NCBI GenBank assembly: GCA_036365515.1
Contig: CM070876.1
Location: forward strand, 130,457,394 to 130,521,393
DNA: 64,000 nt
Source of the DNA: Torymus aiolomorphi
Taxonomy: Eukaryota; Arthropoda; Insecta; Hymenoptera; Torymidae
Direction: 5' to 3'
Positions 1-11,544 of the stretch are shown here, piece by piece (within the stretch, counting starts at the first letter, position 1; each line of letters begins with the position of its first letter). The notes under the pieces were generated by a model. It was not told the DNA's origin. It ran no database searches and was given only the letters and a program-made list of their open reading frames with translations. The translations under genes were made by a program, and so were the position numbers.

Positions 1-78
1 GAGAACGCGCAGCGAGACGACCTTCGCGACGACACGCAGAACACGGGGGCAGATGAACCACTACCACATCGAGGAGAC

Positions 79-1311
79 ATGTGGCGTCTCCAGGCAAGCG
101 ACGGGACAGTGTTCCAGGTGCCAAAGGACATCAGCCTGCTATTGGTGGAGCTGATAACGAAAGTAAGGTCGCTGGAGGGCAGACTAGCAGCAGACCACCA
201 GCGACAAGCGGCGTACAGCATCCAGATAGCACGGCTACTAACAAAGGTAAAGTCACTGGAGGATACACTAGACCACCAACGACAAACAGCGTCCAGTACC
301 CAGATAGCGGACACAAGGCCAGGACTGAACGTGCGATTCGAAGACACGTTCACGATCCCAGAGCAGAACGAAGCATGGGATCGTAGGCAGCCTTTGCCAC
401 CGCCAGCGCGCCCTAGAGACCAGGCTGATTTACGGGACGTAAACCCAGCCTGGGAGGGGGGTGACCGCCGAAATCCGGCGAGAAGTTCGAGCTGGCACAA
501 CTACTCCGCGCCAGGCACTTCAGCCAATTTCTCGAGGTCGGGGTTATACTACTCGAGAGCTATCGGCCAAATAGTGCGGAAGTGGCATGTAAGATTCTCT
601 GGAGAGAAGAGCCAGAGTATAGACCGATTCTTGGCGAGGCTCGAGGATTGCAGAGTCCTGGCCAACGTTACAGAGGAAGAGCTGCTGTCGTCCCTATCGG
701 AAACCTTCACCGGTACGGCCGCCACGTGGTTTAGAAACGAGAAGGAGAAGTCGACCACGTGGCAGGAATTTGTGACGGCTGCGCGACGCCCAGCCAGCGC
801 GGCTAGTGGCCGAAGCCAATAGTCGCACGCAAGGGGCGGAAGAGACCGTGAGGGATTATATCACGTGCCTCGTCGCGATAATGAGGAAGATATTGCCCGC
901 CCCCAGCCTCGAACATCAGCTGGACCAGCTCCATCGCAACCTCAAGCCGCGGTTGCAGTCTATGGTTCGGAGATCGCACTTCCGAACCATCGAGGAGCTG
1001 CTCAACTTGGCGGTAGATGCTGAGCAAACCTTGGAGTATTCCAAGGCCTACGGCCGCCACCGCCAGGAGCCACCTTGCTGCCAGAAATGGCGTACAAGCC
1101 TCCCCCTCCGTGCGATATGCCGCACAAGCAGAAGGGGGTCAAGGACAGCAAGGTGGCAGCGGTGGAAGAGGAGAGGGGCCCCAAGCAGGGGAGTCTAGAG
1201 GACATGCTTCGGAGGGTCCTGAAGCAAGAGCCTCGCGGACATGGGGAACCCCAGAATGGAGAGCTCCGGGCGAACGTACCCATCGAGGCATGCACCTGGT
1301 GGCCCGCGTAG
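79..1311 (+). pseudogene. gag: gypsy gag polyprotein, frameshifted
   Basis: Gag would form the virus-like particle that packages retrotransposon RNA in the cytoplasm. An ORF from 79 to 822 carries a glutamine-rich, coiled-coil-like start followed by a Gag core (around 570-800: RFSGEKSQSIDRFLARLE, then an aromatic ATWFRNE stretch). The reading continues in another frame at 806-1198 (EANSRTQGAEETVRDY and EELLNLAVDAEQTLEY, both Gag-core-like) and returns to the first frame at 1075-1311, so at least two frameshifts separate the pieces. I do not see a clear CCHC zinc knuckle before the protease. No intact product is expected. The family assignment rests on position upstream of a gypsy pol and on Gag-like composition. 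Confidence 0.7.
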
Positions 1312-1458
1312 AGGGCGTGGCCAAAAGCCACCTGGGCGAACGGGAGCACAGAGGCACCCGGCGCCAACTCCGGCCGGCAAGGACGTGAGTTCGGGAGGGA
1401 ACTCCGCGCCGCCTGCCAACCAACCAACGCAGAGACGCGTTGGTGTGTTCGAAATGAG

Positions 1459-1950
1459 GTGGGTGAGTTCAACCTCCGAGCGCTGTTGGATCCGGAAGCA
1501 TCCACTACGGTGATGGCCGCCATCAGGCTCCAACTGGCCACAGCCCTCGGGAGAGATATCGTAGCGTCCGAGAAACAAGGCGTGAGGCTTGAGGATGGTA
1601 GTCGTAGCCCCTTGTTAGGCCACGTGTTTCTCCCACTCACCGTGGGGGGGCTTACTCGCGAAATTAGAGTCGCCATTATGCTCCAGCTCGATGCAGACTG
1701 CTACTTAGGGGTCAACTTTGTACTTGCGTTCAGGGCTGTACTTGACCCGGATACAAATAGGCTCTTTTGTAAGGACTCAGAAGCCTATGGCAAGCTGGAA
1801 GTAGCCAGCTTGACGGCCCATCCCAGAGCAGTGTCTGCCATCGGGCTCGAGGACGCTACGGACCTTCAGCGGGCGGAGCTGAAGGAAATGGTAGACAGGA
1901 CTGCAGGACACTCGACCAATCAAGCAGAAGCACTATCCAGTCTCGGATAA
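1459..1950 (+). pseudogene. gypsy pol: aspartic protease region
   Basis: This 163-codon frame sits between gag and the RT. Its start has the layout of a retropepsin active site, but the expected D-S/T-G triad reads LLDPEAST, so the catalytic serine/glycine are replaced and the enzyme is probably dead. Downstream there is a flap-like HVFLPLTVGG stretch and an LGVNFVLAF segment resembling the ILG(x)DF motif of gypsy proteases. After the ORF stop the reading continues towards the RT (from about 1921) in another frame. Confidence 0.7.
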
Positions 1951-3400
1951 GGTGCAAGAAGAGATGCACCGCCAAGTAACGGAGATGCTCGAAAAAGGCG
2001 TGATCGAGCCCTCTCGAAGCGGTTGATCGAGCCCCATCGTGATGACCCGGAAGAGTGACGGAACATGGCGGTTCTGTGAAGACCTGCGAAAGGTGAACGC
2101 AGTCACGGAACCAGACGCCTACCCCCAACCGAATATGCAGGATATTCTGCGGAAATTAAGGAAGGCGAAGTTTATCTCCACGCTCGACCTCAAGAGTGCT
2201 TACCACCAGATACATCTGGCGGCGGAAGCGCGGCCTATAACAGCCTTTACGGTCCCGGGATTGGGGACTATACCAATTCCGGCGGATGCCGTATGGGCTT
2301 ACGAACGCGCCCGCCACCTTCCAGCAGCTTATAGACCAGGTGTTCGGATCCGAGCTAGAGCCGTATATCTATGCCTACCTCGACGACATTATAATTGTTG
2401 CCGAGACATTCAAGAAGCATAAGGAGTGCCTCCGAATAGTGCTAGAACGGGTAGTAGCCGCAGGATTGACGCTTAATGCAGATAAGTGCGTTTTCTATAA
2501 GCCAGAGGTAGCATACCTGGGCTTTTTGATTAACCGGCACGGCACGAGGCCCAACACGGCCAAGATCGAACCAATCAGGAATTGCCCGGTGCCCAAGAAC
2601 CTGAAGGCACTGCGGAGGTTCCTAGGCACCACCTCGTGGTATCGAAAGTTCATACCGAACTACGCCACCATCGCTGAGCCACTCACGAACCTGACTAAAA
2701 AAAACCAGAAGTATGAGTGGCTCGAGGAACAGCAGTACGCTCTTGAACTGCTGAAAGCGGTGGTGATGACCGCTCCGGTGCTGCACCGTCCTCATCCTGA
2801 GGGGTTATACATCGTGCAGACGGATGCGAGTGACGTGGGCCTAGGTGTAGTACTACTCCAAGAGTTAGAAGGGCGGGAGAGGGTGATCGAGTTCGCGAGC
2901 CGTGTGCTAACATCGGCGGAGTGTAACTACAGCGTTACCGGGCGAGAGTGCTTCGCGGCAGTATGGGCCATCTGAAAGTTTCGCCCATACATCGAGTGCT
3001 ACGAGTTTAAGGTAGTGACAGGCCACAGCAGCTTGCGATGGCTCGGCCAACTGAAAAACCCAACGAGCAGGTTAGCTCGTTGGGCATTGGAGATGCAAGG
3101 CCACAAGTTCACCGTTGAACACCGCAAAGGCGCCTTGAACCACGTGGCAGACGCCCTCTCTCGTATGTATGAGGATGAGGACGGGCTAGAGGTGGCTGCG
3201 GTGTCGTGGTTCACCGACACCGAGGACGCGTGGTACCAGGAGTGGTGCGCCAAGGTCAAAGAGCAGCTCAATGACTACCTTACCTACAAACTCGTAGCAG
3301 GCAGTCTCTATCGGTACCGCCCCAACTCAGAGATAGACTCAACTCTCGGCGACAATGACGATGCCTGGAAACTGGTGGTGCGGGAATAGCATCGTCGCGA
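1921..3400 (+). pseudogene. pol: gypsy pol: reverse transcriptase and RNase H
   Basis: RT copies the element RNA into cDNA; RNase H removes the RNA strand. Visible RT blocks: KYPV-type leader at about 1925, KSDGTWRFCEDLRKVNAV (about 2050), STLDLKSAYHQIHL (about 2180), YGLTNAPATFQQ (about 2290), the catalytic YLDDIII (about 2375) and the connection LGFLINRHG. RNase H starts at about 2815 with QTDASDVGLG and includes YSVTGRECFA, followed by TGHSSLRWL and ADALSRM. Lesions: an in-frame TGA at about 2023 where a tryptophan is usual, a frameshift at about 2268-2275, and an in-frame TGA near 2973 inside RNase H. The YLDD box and the RNase H acidic residues are kept, so decay is recent. Confidence 0.88.
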
Positions 3401-4214
3401 GGTGTTGCAGGAATGCCACGACGATGCCACCGCTGGACATCTCGGCAGAGAGAAGATGTTTGCCAGAGTCGCGCTGCGCTAATACTGGCCGCGCTACTAT
3501 GCGGAAACGCAGGAGTACGTGCGAAACTGTGAGACGTGCCAGCGCTGCAAGGTGGAACAAAGGACTCCAGCCGGCCTCATGGGACGCCGAGTAATCGACA
3601 AACCCTGGCAGGTCGTGGCTGGAGACATCATCGGACCGTTGCCTCGAAGCTCCAAAGGTTGCGACTGCATCCTGGTGTTTCAAGACCTTTTCACCCGGTG
3701 GGTAGAGGCATCTCCCATACGTAAGGCCAACGCCAAGACGGTGATAGCGGAACTAAGTCGGAAGATCTTTCTTCGATTCGGTTGTCCGGAAATCTTCCTA
3801 TCTGACAACGGCACAGAGTTCAAGAACCATACCATGGAGGACCTCCTGCGGGAGCGCGGTGTGCACCACACCCACACTCCCCCCTACCACCCTCAGGCTA
3901 ATCCGCTAGAACGAGCCAACTGTATCCTAAAGAGGATGGTCGCTTCCTATCTTAAGGAGCGGCATAGTACATGGGAGGAGAAGCTTCCGGAACTTCTCTT
4001 CGTCATGAATACGTCTGAGCAAAGTTCTACTGGGATAAGCCCGGCTCTAATGCTCTATGGGCGACAGCCAGAACCCCCTGGCACGCAACGAAGGATGCAA
4101 GAGGTAGCAGCAGACAACCGGGCTCAAGAAGAAAGTTCGGCTCGCTGGAAGGAGCGAATGGAGGCTCTTTCAGAGTTACACGCGCGCGCCGCTTCTAGAG
4201 CGCGCGTTGCTTAA
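3390..4214 (+). pseudogene. gypsy pol: integrase
   Basis: Integrase inserts the cDNA into the chromosome. The N-terminal HHCC zinc domain is seen from about 3390 (HRREVLQECHDD, then CETCQRC) but carries in-frame stops near 3388 and 3481. The catalytic core has all three acidic residues: D in VVAGDIIGPL (about 3620), D in FLSDNGTEFK (about 3800) and E in NPLERANCIL (about 3905), with the TPPYHPQ block between. The frame 3519-4214 stays open through the core. The fold continues past the stop at 4212 in other frames. Confidence 0.88.
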
Positions 4215-4279
4215 GAACGCCACGCCGGCTATTATGACGCCGGCAGGCGCGAGCCAAATTTCAAACCAGGTGACAGAGT

Positions 4280-4681
4280 GTGGAAGCGCAACCATCCCCT
4301 ATCCTCAGCCGCCAAGGGCATTGCTGTGAAGCTAGCGCCGAAGTTCGAAGGTCCTTATTGGATTACGGATGCCCTTGGACCAACACCTACGGATTGGTAG
4401 GCGCCGGCGGTGAGGTAGAAGAGGTGGTGGCTGCGGAACAGCTGAAAAGCTACCACTCTGCTTCGCCAGAACCCGACGAGCCGGAAGGGACGGTCGACAC
4501 GGAGGCCGCGCCAATGAGCGAGCCCGCCGGTGACGCCCTTATGGACGAAACGCTTCCGAGGAGACGTGAGAGGCCCCCGGATGCTCGAGCAGTGGTAGTA
4601 GACCCACTCGAGCAGACCCCGGTGGCACCGCCCGCCTCACCTCCTCCACGGAGGGACCGCGGAAGACCCGCGGCAGCCTGA
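4280..4681 (+). pseudogene. gypsy integrase C-terminal tail, frameshifted
   Basis: The first part encodes, over two frames, the beta-barrel-like KLAPKFEGPYWI and EEVVAAEQLKSYH blocks typical of gypsy integrase C-termini; a frameshift falls at about 4375-4385. It is followed by a proline/acidic tail of low complexity. A 27-bp motif with GTGGTAGTAGACCCACTCGA occurs at about 4587 and again at about 4679, a local tandem duplication of about 92 bp. No chromodomain was recognised. Confidence 0.6.
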
Positions 4682-4900
4682 GCAGTGGTAGTAGACCCAC
4701 TCGAGCCGAATCCGGTGGCCCCATCCGTCCCAGCCCAACCGCAGCGAGGACGCGGGCGCCCTCGGAAAGCCACTTGACCCTTCCGCTTTCCTACGTCGCG
4801 GCTGGTGGGAAACCATAACGAGCCTGCGACGTCTAAAATACCAACATCCGCACCCACGTTAGACTTTGCCTCCTTATTTCAGCGCCCTTTCCTTCCTCGA

Positions 4901-6039
4901 TGTAACGTCCGAGGGGACGTCAAATCTGGGTCGAGGGTGTAACGGGCGCCTATATAAGTTACGAGAATCACGTATACTGCGTTGCGAGATTTGAATTTCG
5001 CGCGCTTGCACGTACGCGATCGACAGAGCGCCACGCGGAACAAACCAGCAGCAGATGGAGAAGAAGACAAAGCCGCCACGCCACTGTGAACGTGAGCGCG
5101 CGGCCATGTTGTTGATTCTCGCCGTGACACGTAAAAGTAGTCGCCGTCACCGTGACGTGTAGAAATAGGTCGTGTGAGTGTTCCGTGCCACCACCGCTGC
5201 AACTGTGACCACCACCGCGCCTCCACCCACCGCGAGCGAGCGAGAGGAAGAGAGGGAAAGAGACAGCGACAGAAGAGGCTGGGGACAGTGAGGCACGCTC
5301 TATCCCCGCTCCGATAGCAGCGAGAGCGAGAGAGATAGCCGTCGATCGTGATAGAGTTTGCGATGGCTGGCCAGCCGAGAGTAAGTCGCGCTTGACGTAT
5401 GTGTTTCTTCTTTTATTGTCGCGGAGTAACCTGTTGCCGCCGAGCATCGGCGGCCGCGTGCGTGCTTGGTTTAAAGTCTCGGCCTGTCGCGTTTTATGTT
5501 ATCATCTTGTCCGGGTTTCGCGCCCCTTAGCGCGATTACTTTATTCAAATAAACCTTTCGTTTTTATCTTAAATAGTCGAGTCACGAGTACTTATTGAGC
5601 GTGCCTTAACCTATGCATGATTTCCCGAATACCGCCCTCTACCCTTTTCAGCAGCTGCAGCTATTCGCAGTCATTGCCTCCTAGAGGAACATCGGTAGCG
5701 GGAGTAAGTATCTCAATAGCCGCTTGAGATGTTAACTCAGCGGCGTTGTACGGGAAAGACCGGCTGCGCTGGTAACGCTAGGTCATAGCGAGCAGCCGGT
5801 AGTTCGCGGGCAGCACTTGGCAGCAGCGGCAGATCGCAGCGCCGGTTCTAGTAGAAAGCGGCCTCGGCTTTCTACAATAAAAGCCGGACTAGCATGTTCG
5901 GAACCTGCGCCGAGACGCTTCTGCCGGACTACGGGTAATTCTACAACGGTGAGTTACCCGGGCGTAGAATACACCCGTATATTACCCCGCGAACCCCTGA
6001 GAGGGATTAATACCCTCTCTACAATTCAACTCCGTTACA
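4901..6039 (+). repeat. Candidate 3' LTR of the gypsy element
   Basis: The stretch begins TGTAACG and ends CGTTACA, a perfect 7-bp inverted pair with TG...CA ends as retroviral-type LTRs have. It contains a TATA box (4951-4957) and a polyadenylation signal AATAAA at 5548-5553, in the order expected of U3-R-U5; a second AATAAA-like site lies near 5871. ORFs inside it have no recognisable product. Weak points: there is no second LTR in the window for comparison, and the bases before 4901 are pyrimidine-rich, not purine-rich. Confidence 0.5.
4951..4957 (+). promoter_or_regulatory. TATA box in candidate LTR
   Basis: TATATAA about 50 bp from the candidate LTR start, where U3 promoters of LTR elements usually have their TATA box. 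No consensus arthropod initiator is seen at the usual spacing downstream. Confidence 0.5.
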
Positions 6040-6260
6040 ATACATTAGAAACCTATTTTTACTAGAACAGAAGTGCAAAATTGTCACAACTCAAAAGACT
6101 ATTCCACTGGATTTCAAATTCCAGAATATGATTTATATTATTTTTATATAAATCCCGTATTTAAATTTAATTATTTTTTTTTATAATTCTTATACTAATA
6201 AGTCTTAAATAATGTTTTTTGATATTTTAAAACACATACAAGTAAACACGTTCCTATATA
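6040..6260. other. AT-rich spacer, no gene seen
   Basis: About 220 bp of AT-rich sequence between the gypsy LTR candidate and the mariner-type element. The last two bases (TA, 6259-6260) are one copy of the mariner target duplication. Confidence 0.6.
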
Positions 6261-6660
6261 CAGGGTGTTCAAAAAGTCCCAGTACGGCTGAATAACTTAA
6301 AAAATAATAGTCCTAGAGAAAAACTTTCAATACAAAATTTTTTAAGAAATTTCCTTGGCTATCCGGCGGTGACCTTGGCTTCGACCTCGAATCTGACTGT
6401 CAAGGTCATTTGAAGGTCAAAGTGATTTTATAAAATGGGAATCCCTATTTTTGACACCGGTAATGAATAGAGCGGAAAATTTTACGTACGAATATGTCCT
6501 TGACCATTTCTAATATTTGACCTTGGAAGGTCATGGTCAAGATCAAATGTGGAAATAATGGAGCTATTCAAAAGGCGGTTACGGTAATGCGAAACAATAA
6601 CGAATTAATTTTTATTAGCAACCTGGTGATGACCATGGGTTTAACCTTGTCCTTGACTTT
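6261..6660 (+). repeat. Left terminal inverted repeat of the rosa-like element
   Basis: About 400 bp, imperfectly complementary to ~11545-11941. It holds several nuclear-receptor-type half sites: TGACCTTGG at 6370-6378 and 6519-6527, TCAAGGTCA at 6400-6408 and GAAGGTCA at 6412-6419. The same motifs recur in the right repeat. Confidence 0.85.
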
Positions 6661-6668
6661 GAGGGAAG

Positions 6669-9600
6669 GTGGAGATATGTACCCAGCCAGTTAAGGCAAG
6701 GAAATATCATACCCAGCCAGTTAAGGCAAGGAGATATCATACCCAAACAGTCAAGGCAAGGAGATATCATACCCAGCCGGTCAAGGGAAGGAGATATCAT
6801 TCCCAGCCAGTCGAGGCAAGGAGATATCATATCCAGCCAGTCGAGGCAAGGAGATATCATACCCAGCCAGTCGAGGCAAGGAGATATCATACCCAGCCAG
6901 TCGAGGCAAGGAGATATCATACCCAGCCAGTCGAGGCAAGGAGATATCATACCCAGCCAGTCGAGGCAAGGAGATATCATATCCAGCCAGTCCAGGCAAG
7001 GAGATATCATATCCAGCCAGTCGAGGCAAGGAGATATCATACCCAGCCAGTCCAGGCAAGGAGATATCATACCCAACCAGTCGAGGCAAGGAGATATCAT
7101 ACCCAGCCAGTCGAGGCAAGGAGATATCATACCCAGCCAGTCAAGGCAAGGAGATATCATACCCAACCAGTCCAGGCAAGGAGATATCATACCCAGCCAG
7201 TCAAAGCAAGGAGATATCATACCCAGCCAGTCAAGGCAAGGAGATATCGTACCCAGCCAGTCGAGGCAAGGAGATATCATACCCAGCGAGTCGAGGCAAG
7301 GAGATATCATACCCAGCCAGTCGAGGCAAGGAGATATCATACCCAACCAGTCGAGGCAAGGAGATATCATACCCAGCCAGTCGAGGCAAGGAGATATCAT
7401 ACCCAGCCAGTCGAGGCAAGGAGATATCATATCCAGCCAGTTGAGGCAAGGAGATATCATACCCAGCCAGTCAAGGCAAGGAGATATCATACCCAGCCAG
7501 TTGAGGCAAGGAGATATCATACCCAGCCAGTCGACGCAAGGAGATATCATATCCAGCCAGTCGAGGCAAGGAGATATCATACCCAGCCAGTCGAGGCAAG
7601 GAGATATCATATCCAGCCAGTCGAGGCAAGGAGATATCATACCCAGCCAGTCGAGGCAAGGAGATATCATACCCAGCCAGTCGAGGAAAGGAGATATCAT
7701 ACCCAACCAGTCGAGGCAAGGAGATATCATACCCAGCCAGTCGAGGCAAGGAGATATCATACTCAAGCAGTCGAGTCAAGGAGATATCATACCCAACCAG
7801 TCGAGGCAAGGAGATATCATACCCAGCCAGTCGAGGCAAGGAGATATCATACCCAGCCAGTCGAGGCAAGGAGATATCATACCCAGCCAGTCGAGGCAAG
7901 GAGATATCATACCCAACCAGTCGAGGCAAGGAGATATCATACCCAGCCAGTCGAGGCAAGGAGATATCATACCCAGCCAGTCGAGGCAAGGAGATATCAT
8001 ACCCAACCAGTCGAGGCAAGGAGATATCATACCCAGCCAGTCGAGGCAAGGAGATATCGTACCTAGCCATTCAAGGCAAGGAGATATCATACCCAGCCAG
8101 TCGAGGCATGGAGATATCATACCCAGCCAGTCGAGGCAAGGAGATATCATACCCAGCCAGTCGAGGCAAGGAGATATCATACCCAGCCAGTCGAGGCAAG
8201 GAGATATCATACCCAACCAGTCGAGGCAAGGAGATATCATACCCAGCCAGTCGAGGCAAGGAGATATCATACCCAGCCAGTCGAGGCAAGGAGATATCAT
8301 ACTCAAGCAGTCAAGGCAAGGAGATATCATACCCAGCCAGTCGAGGCAAGGAGATATCATACCCAACCAGTCGAGGCAAGGAGATATCATACCCAGCCAG
8401 TCGAGGCAAGGAGATATCATACCCAGCCAGTCGAGGCAAGGAGATATCATACCCAGCCAGTCAAGGGAAGGAGATATCATACCCAGCCAGTCGAGGCAAG
8501 GAGATATCATACCCAGCCAGTCAAGGCAAGGAGATATCGTACCTAGCCAGTCAAGGCAAGGAGATATCATACCCAGCCAGTCAAGGCAAGGAGATATCAT
8601 ACCCAGCCAGTTGAGGCAAGGAGATATCATACCCAGCCAGTCGACGCAAGGAGATATCATACCCAGCCAGTCGAGGCAAGGAGATATCATACCCAACCAG
8701 TCGAGGCAAGGAGATATCATACCCAGCCAGTCGAGCCAAGGAGATATCATACCCAGCCAGTCAAGGCAAGGAGATATCATACCCAACCAGTCAAGGCAAG
8801 GAGATATCATACCCAGCCAGTCGAGGCAAGGAGATATCATACCCAACCAGTCGAGGCAAGGAGATATCATACCCAGCCAGTCGAGGCAAGGAGATATCAT
8901 ACTCAACCAGTCGAGGCAAGGAGATATCATACCCAGCCAGTCGAGGCAAGGAGATATCATACCCAGCCAGTCAAGGGAAGGAGATATCATACCCAGCCAG
9001 TTAAGGCAAGGAGATATCATACCCAGCCAGTCAAGGCAAGGATATATCGTACCCAGCCAGTCAAGGCAAGGAGATATCATACCCAGCCAGTCAAGGCAAG
9101 GAGATATCGTACCCAGCCAGTCAAGGCAAGGAGATATCATACCCAGCCAGTCAAGGCAAGGAGATATCATACCCAGCCAGTCAAGGCAAGAAGATATCAT
9201 ACCCAGCCAGTTGAGGCAAGGAGATATCATACCCAGCCAGTCGAGGCAAGGAGATATCATACCCAGCCAGTCAAGGGAAGGAGATATCATACCCAGCCAG
9301 TTAAGGCAAGGAGATATCATACCCAGCCAGTCAAGGCAAGGATATATCGTACCCAGCCAGTCAAGGCAAGGAGATATCATACCCAGCCAGTCAAGGCAAG
9401 GAGATATCGTACCCAGCCAGTCAAGGCAAGGAGATATCATACCCAGCCAGTCAAGGCAAGGAGATATCATACCCAGCCAGTTGAGGCAAGGAGATATCAT
9501 ACCCAGCCAGTCGACGCAAGGAGATATCATACCCAGCCAGTCGAGGCAAGGAGATATCATACCAAGCCAGTTGAGGCAAGGAGATATCATACCCAACCAG

Positions 9601-9834
9601 TAGAGGCAAGGAGATATCATACCCACCCAGTCGAGGCAAGGAGATATCATACCCAGCCAGTCAAGGCAAGGAGATATCATACCCAACCAGTCAAGGCAAG
9701 GAGATATCATACCCAGCCAGTCAAAGCAAGGAGATATCATACCCAAACAGTCAAGGCAAGGAGATATCATACCCAGCCAGTCAAGGCGAGGTGGAGATCA
9801 TACCTAGCCAGTTAAGGCAAGGTGCTATCGTACC
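6669..9834. repeat. 30-bp minisatellite array, about 105 units
   Basis: The unit is 30 bp, containing GGAGATATCATACCCAGCCA followed by GTCGAGGCAA. Central units differ by one or two bases; units at both edges are more diverged (for example at 6669-6720 and 9781-9834), the pattern left by unequal exchange. A higher-order structure is visible: the block at 9001-9180 recurs at 9301-9480 (300-bp step), and the pair of variants TTGAGGCAAG / TCGACGCAAG occurs at 7501, 8611 and 9481. Because 30 is a multiple of 3, long frames stay open on both strands; none has any other sign of coding. Confidence 0.98.
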
Positions 9835-9874
9835 TTAGAAAGTTACATACATACACCTAGATTAGGTGTTCAAA

Positions 9875-10935
9875 TTATTCACCATTAACTTGTTGACAAT
9901 ATGCCAAGCGATCATAGAACGCACCAACAGCATCTTGAATTTTCGTTGCATCGAGTTGTTCTATTTCGTTCCGAATATTTTGTTTTAGCTGTGCGATATC
10001 TGTCGGTTTCGTTCGGTATACTCTATGCTTCAGATATCCCCATAAAAATAATCAAGTAGTGTAAGATCGGGAGATCTAGCTGGCCATTCGATCTCGCCTC
10101 TCCGTCCTATCCATCTATTTGGAAAAACATTGTTAAGGTACGCTCGAGCATTAAGACCGTAATGAGGACCTGCACCATCCTGCTGGAATCAAGTGTTTTG
10201 GAATTCATTGCCAACGATTGCCTGAATTGTCGGAATGACATCGTTTCGTAACAAATTTTCATATTTTTGAGCAGTAAGATTACCCTCAATAATAAATGGT
10301 CCAACAATGCTGTTGTCAATCATACCTGCCCAGACGTTAATTTTTTGAGGGTATTGAGTCGATCGGCTATCAATCATCCAGTGTGGATTGTCAGCACTCC
10401 AATACCTCATATTATGTCTATTGACATTATCGTTTAATTCAAACGTAGCTTCATCAGGAAAAACAATATGACTTGGAAAACTATCGTCACCTATGATTCG
10501 GTCCATCACATTTTCACAAAACTCGACACGTCTGTCTGGATCATCTTCATTAAGCTTATGCACAAGCTTTACTTTGAATGGATGGAATTTGAGTTTTTGT
10601 TTTAAAATATTGTGAACTGAACCAATGCTGAGATTATGTTGTTGATTTACATTTCTGACTGACGCATGAGGATCTTCTATGACTGATAACGCAACATTCA
10701 TCTGATTGTCTTCATTCGTAGCTGTTGCAGGACGACCAGATCTAGGGAGATCCTTTACACTACCTGTTAAATTATAGCGGTCAATCGTAATCTTAACAGT
10801 ATTCTTTGAAATTGGTTCGATTCTTGGAAAATCTCTATTGAATATAGAGCGAACTTGTTCTAACGATCTATCTTGATCACCGTAACCTCTTATCATGAGA
10901 ATCTTTATTCGCTCTCGCTCAGTTAATTGCACCAT
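9875..10935 (-). pseudogene. rosa-like mariner transposase, one stop and one frameshift
   Basis: The enzyme would cut and paste the element by a DDE/D mechanism. From ATG at 10935 the frame gives an N-terminal helix-turn-helix region (MVQLTERERIKILM, then GRPATATNEDNQ), followed by FPDEATFELNDNVNRHNM with the first catalytic D and KINVWAGMIDN. The frame stops at 10189 (TGA where WFQQDG is expected), but the same frame continues into FQQDGAGPHY (second D) and WPARSPDLTLLDYF (third D), with 41 residues between the second and third D. A missing T near 10056 then shifts the frame; the last part ends at the TAA at 9875-9877. Length would be about 353 residues, normal for the superfamily. D,D41D is the signature reported for rosa-type mariners. 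Confidence 0.85.
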
Positions 10936-11544
10936 CGTTCTTTCAGGAAACTATTTAAGGGATTAAATAAAATTTAAATCACTAAAACCTACCAAAAATT
11001 AACTGTAGCCTAGATAGAAATCGAAAAATGAAATAACTGAAAATAAAGTAGGAAGACAAATTAACAGAAAATACTCATAATATGTTTTGATGCAGTGTAT
11101 CTAATAATTATAAATATTCTACAGAATATTTCCAACAATCGAAAAAACATGGGACTTTCGAAAAAACCTAGAAGAGCATCTTAGAATTGATATTAGTAAT
11201 TTCATCTACATAGTATAAAATAGAAAAATTTTTACTAAATAGAAAGATCTACTAAAGAAAAACGAAGTTTAATTTCAAAGTTTTCTTTTGAATCACTAAA
11301 TTTGAAATTGTTAGTGAATAGATAATAATGTTTCTCCAAAATTGTATCAAGAGGTTTTTAGAATCGTTGATTTTGAATCTGGAGTTAGAAAAATTTGAAA
11401 TGACGAATCATAAGTGTTCGAGATGAAATTTTCTAAATAGACAAGGACATGCTTGTACGTCAAACCATGACCGCTCAAGATAAGCTCTTAAAAAGGACAT
11501 ATTGGAACGTAAAATTTTCCACTCTTCTCATTTCCGGTCTCAAA

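Larger units (their letters stand above)
1..6039 (+). mobile_element. Ty3/gypsy LTR retrotransposon, 5' part cut by window edge
   Basis: Gag, aspartic protease, reverse transcriptase, RNase H and integrase follow each other in the gypsy order (integrase after RT/RNase H), which separates it from Ty1/copia. The internal part is GC-richer than the surroundings. The coding region is broken by several frameshifts and stops. A candidate 3' LTR lies at 4901-6039; the 5' LTR and primer-binding site would lie left of the window. No clear purine tract precedes 4901, so the LTR boundary is tentative. Confidence 0.85.

Noticed and set aside
5817..6065. 82-codon ORF in the LTR candidate
   Set aside because: No motif, and it lies in a region that fits the U5 part of an LTR.
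6615..9770. Very long open frames (up to 720 codons) on both strands in the minisatellite
   Set aside because: The 30-bp unit is a multiple of three, so any unit without a stop stays open in several frames. No start context, domain or unique sequence supports a gene.
6669..9834. Regular spacing reminiscent of a CRISPR array
   Set aside because: There are no spacers; the repeats are head-to-tail copies, and the context is a eukaryotic transposon.
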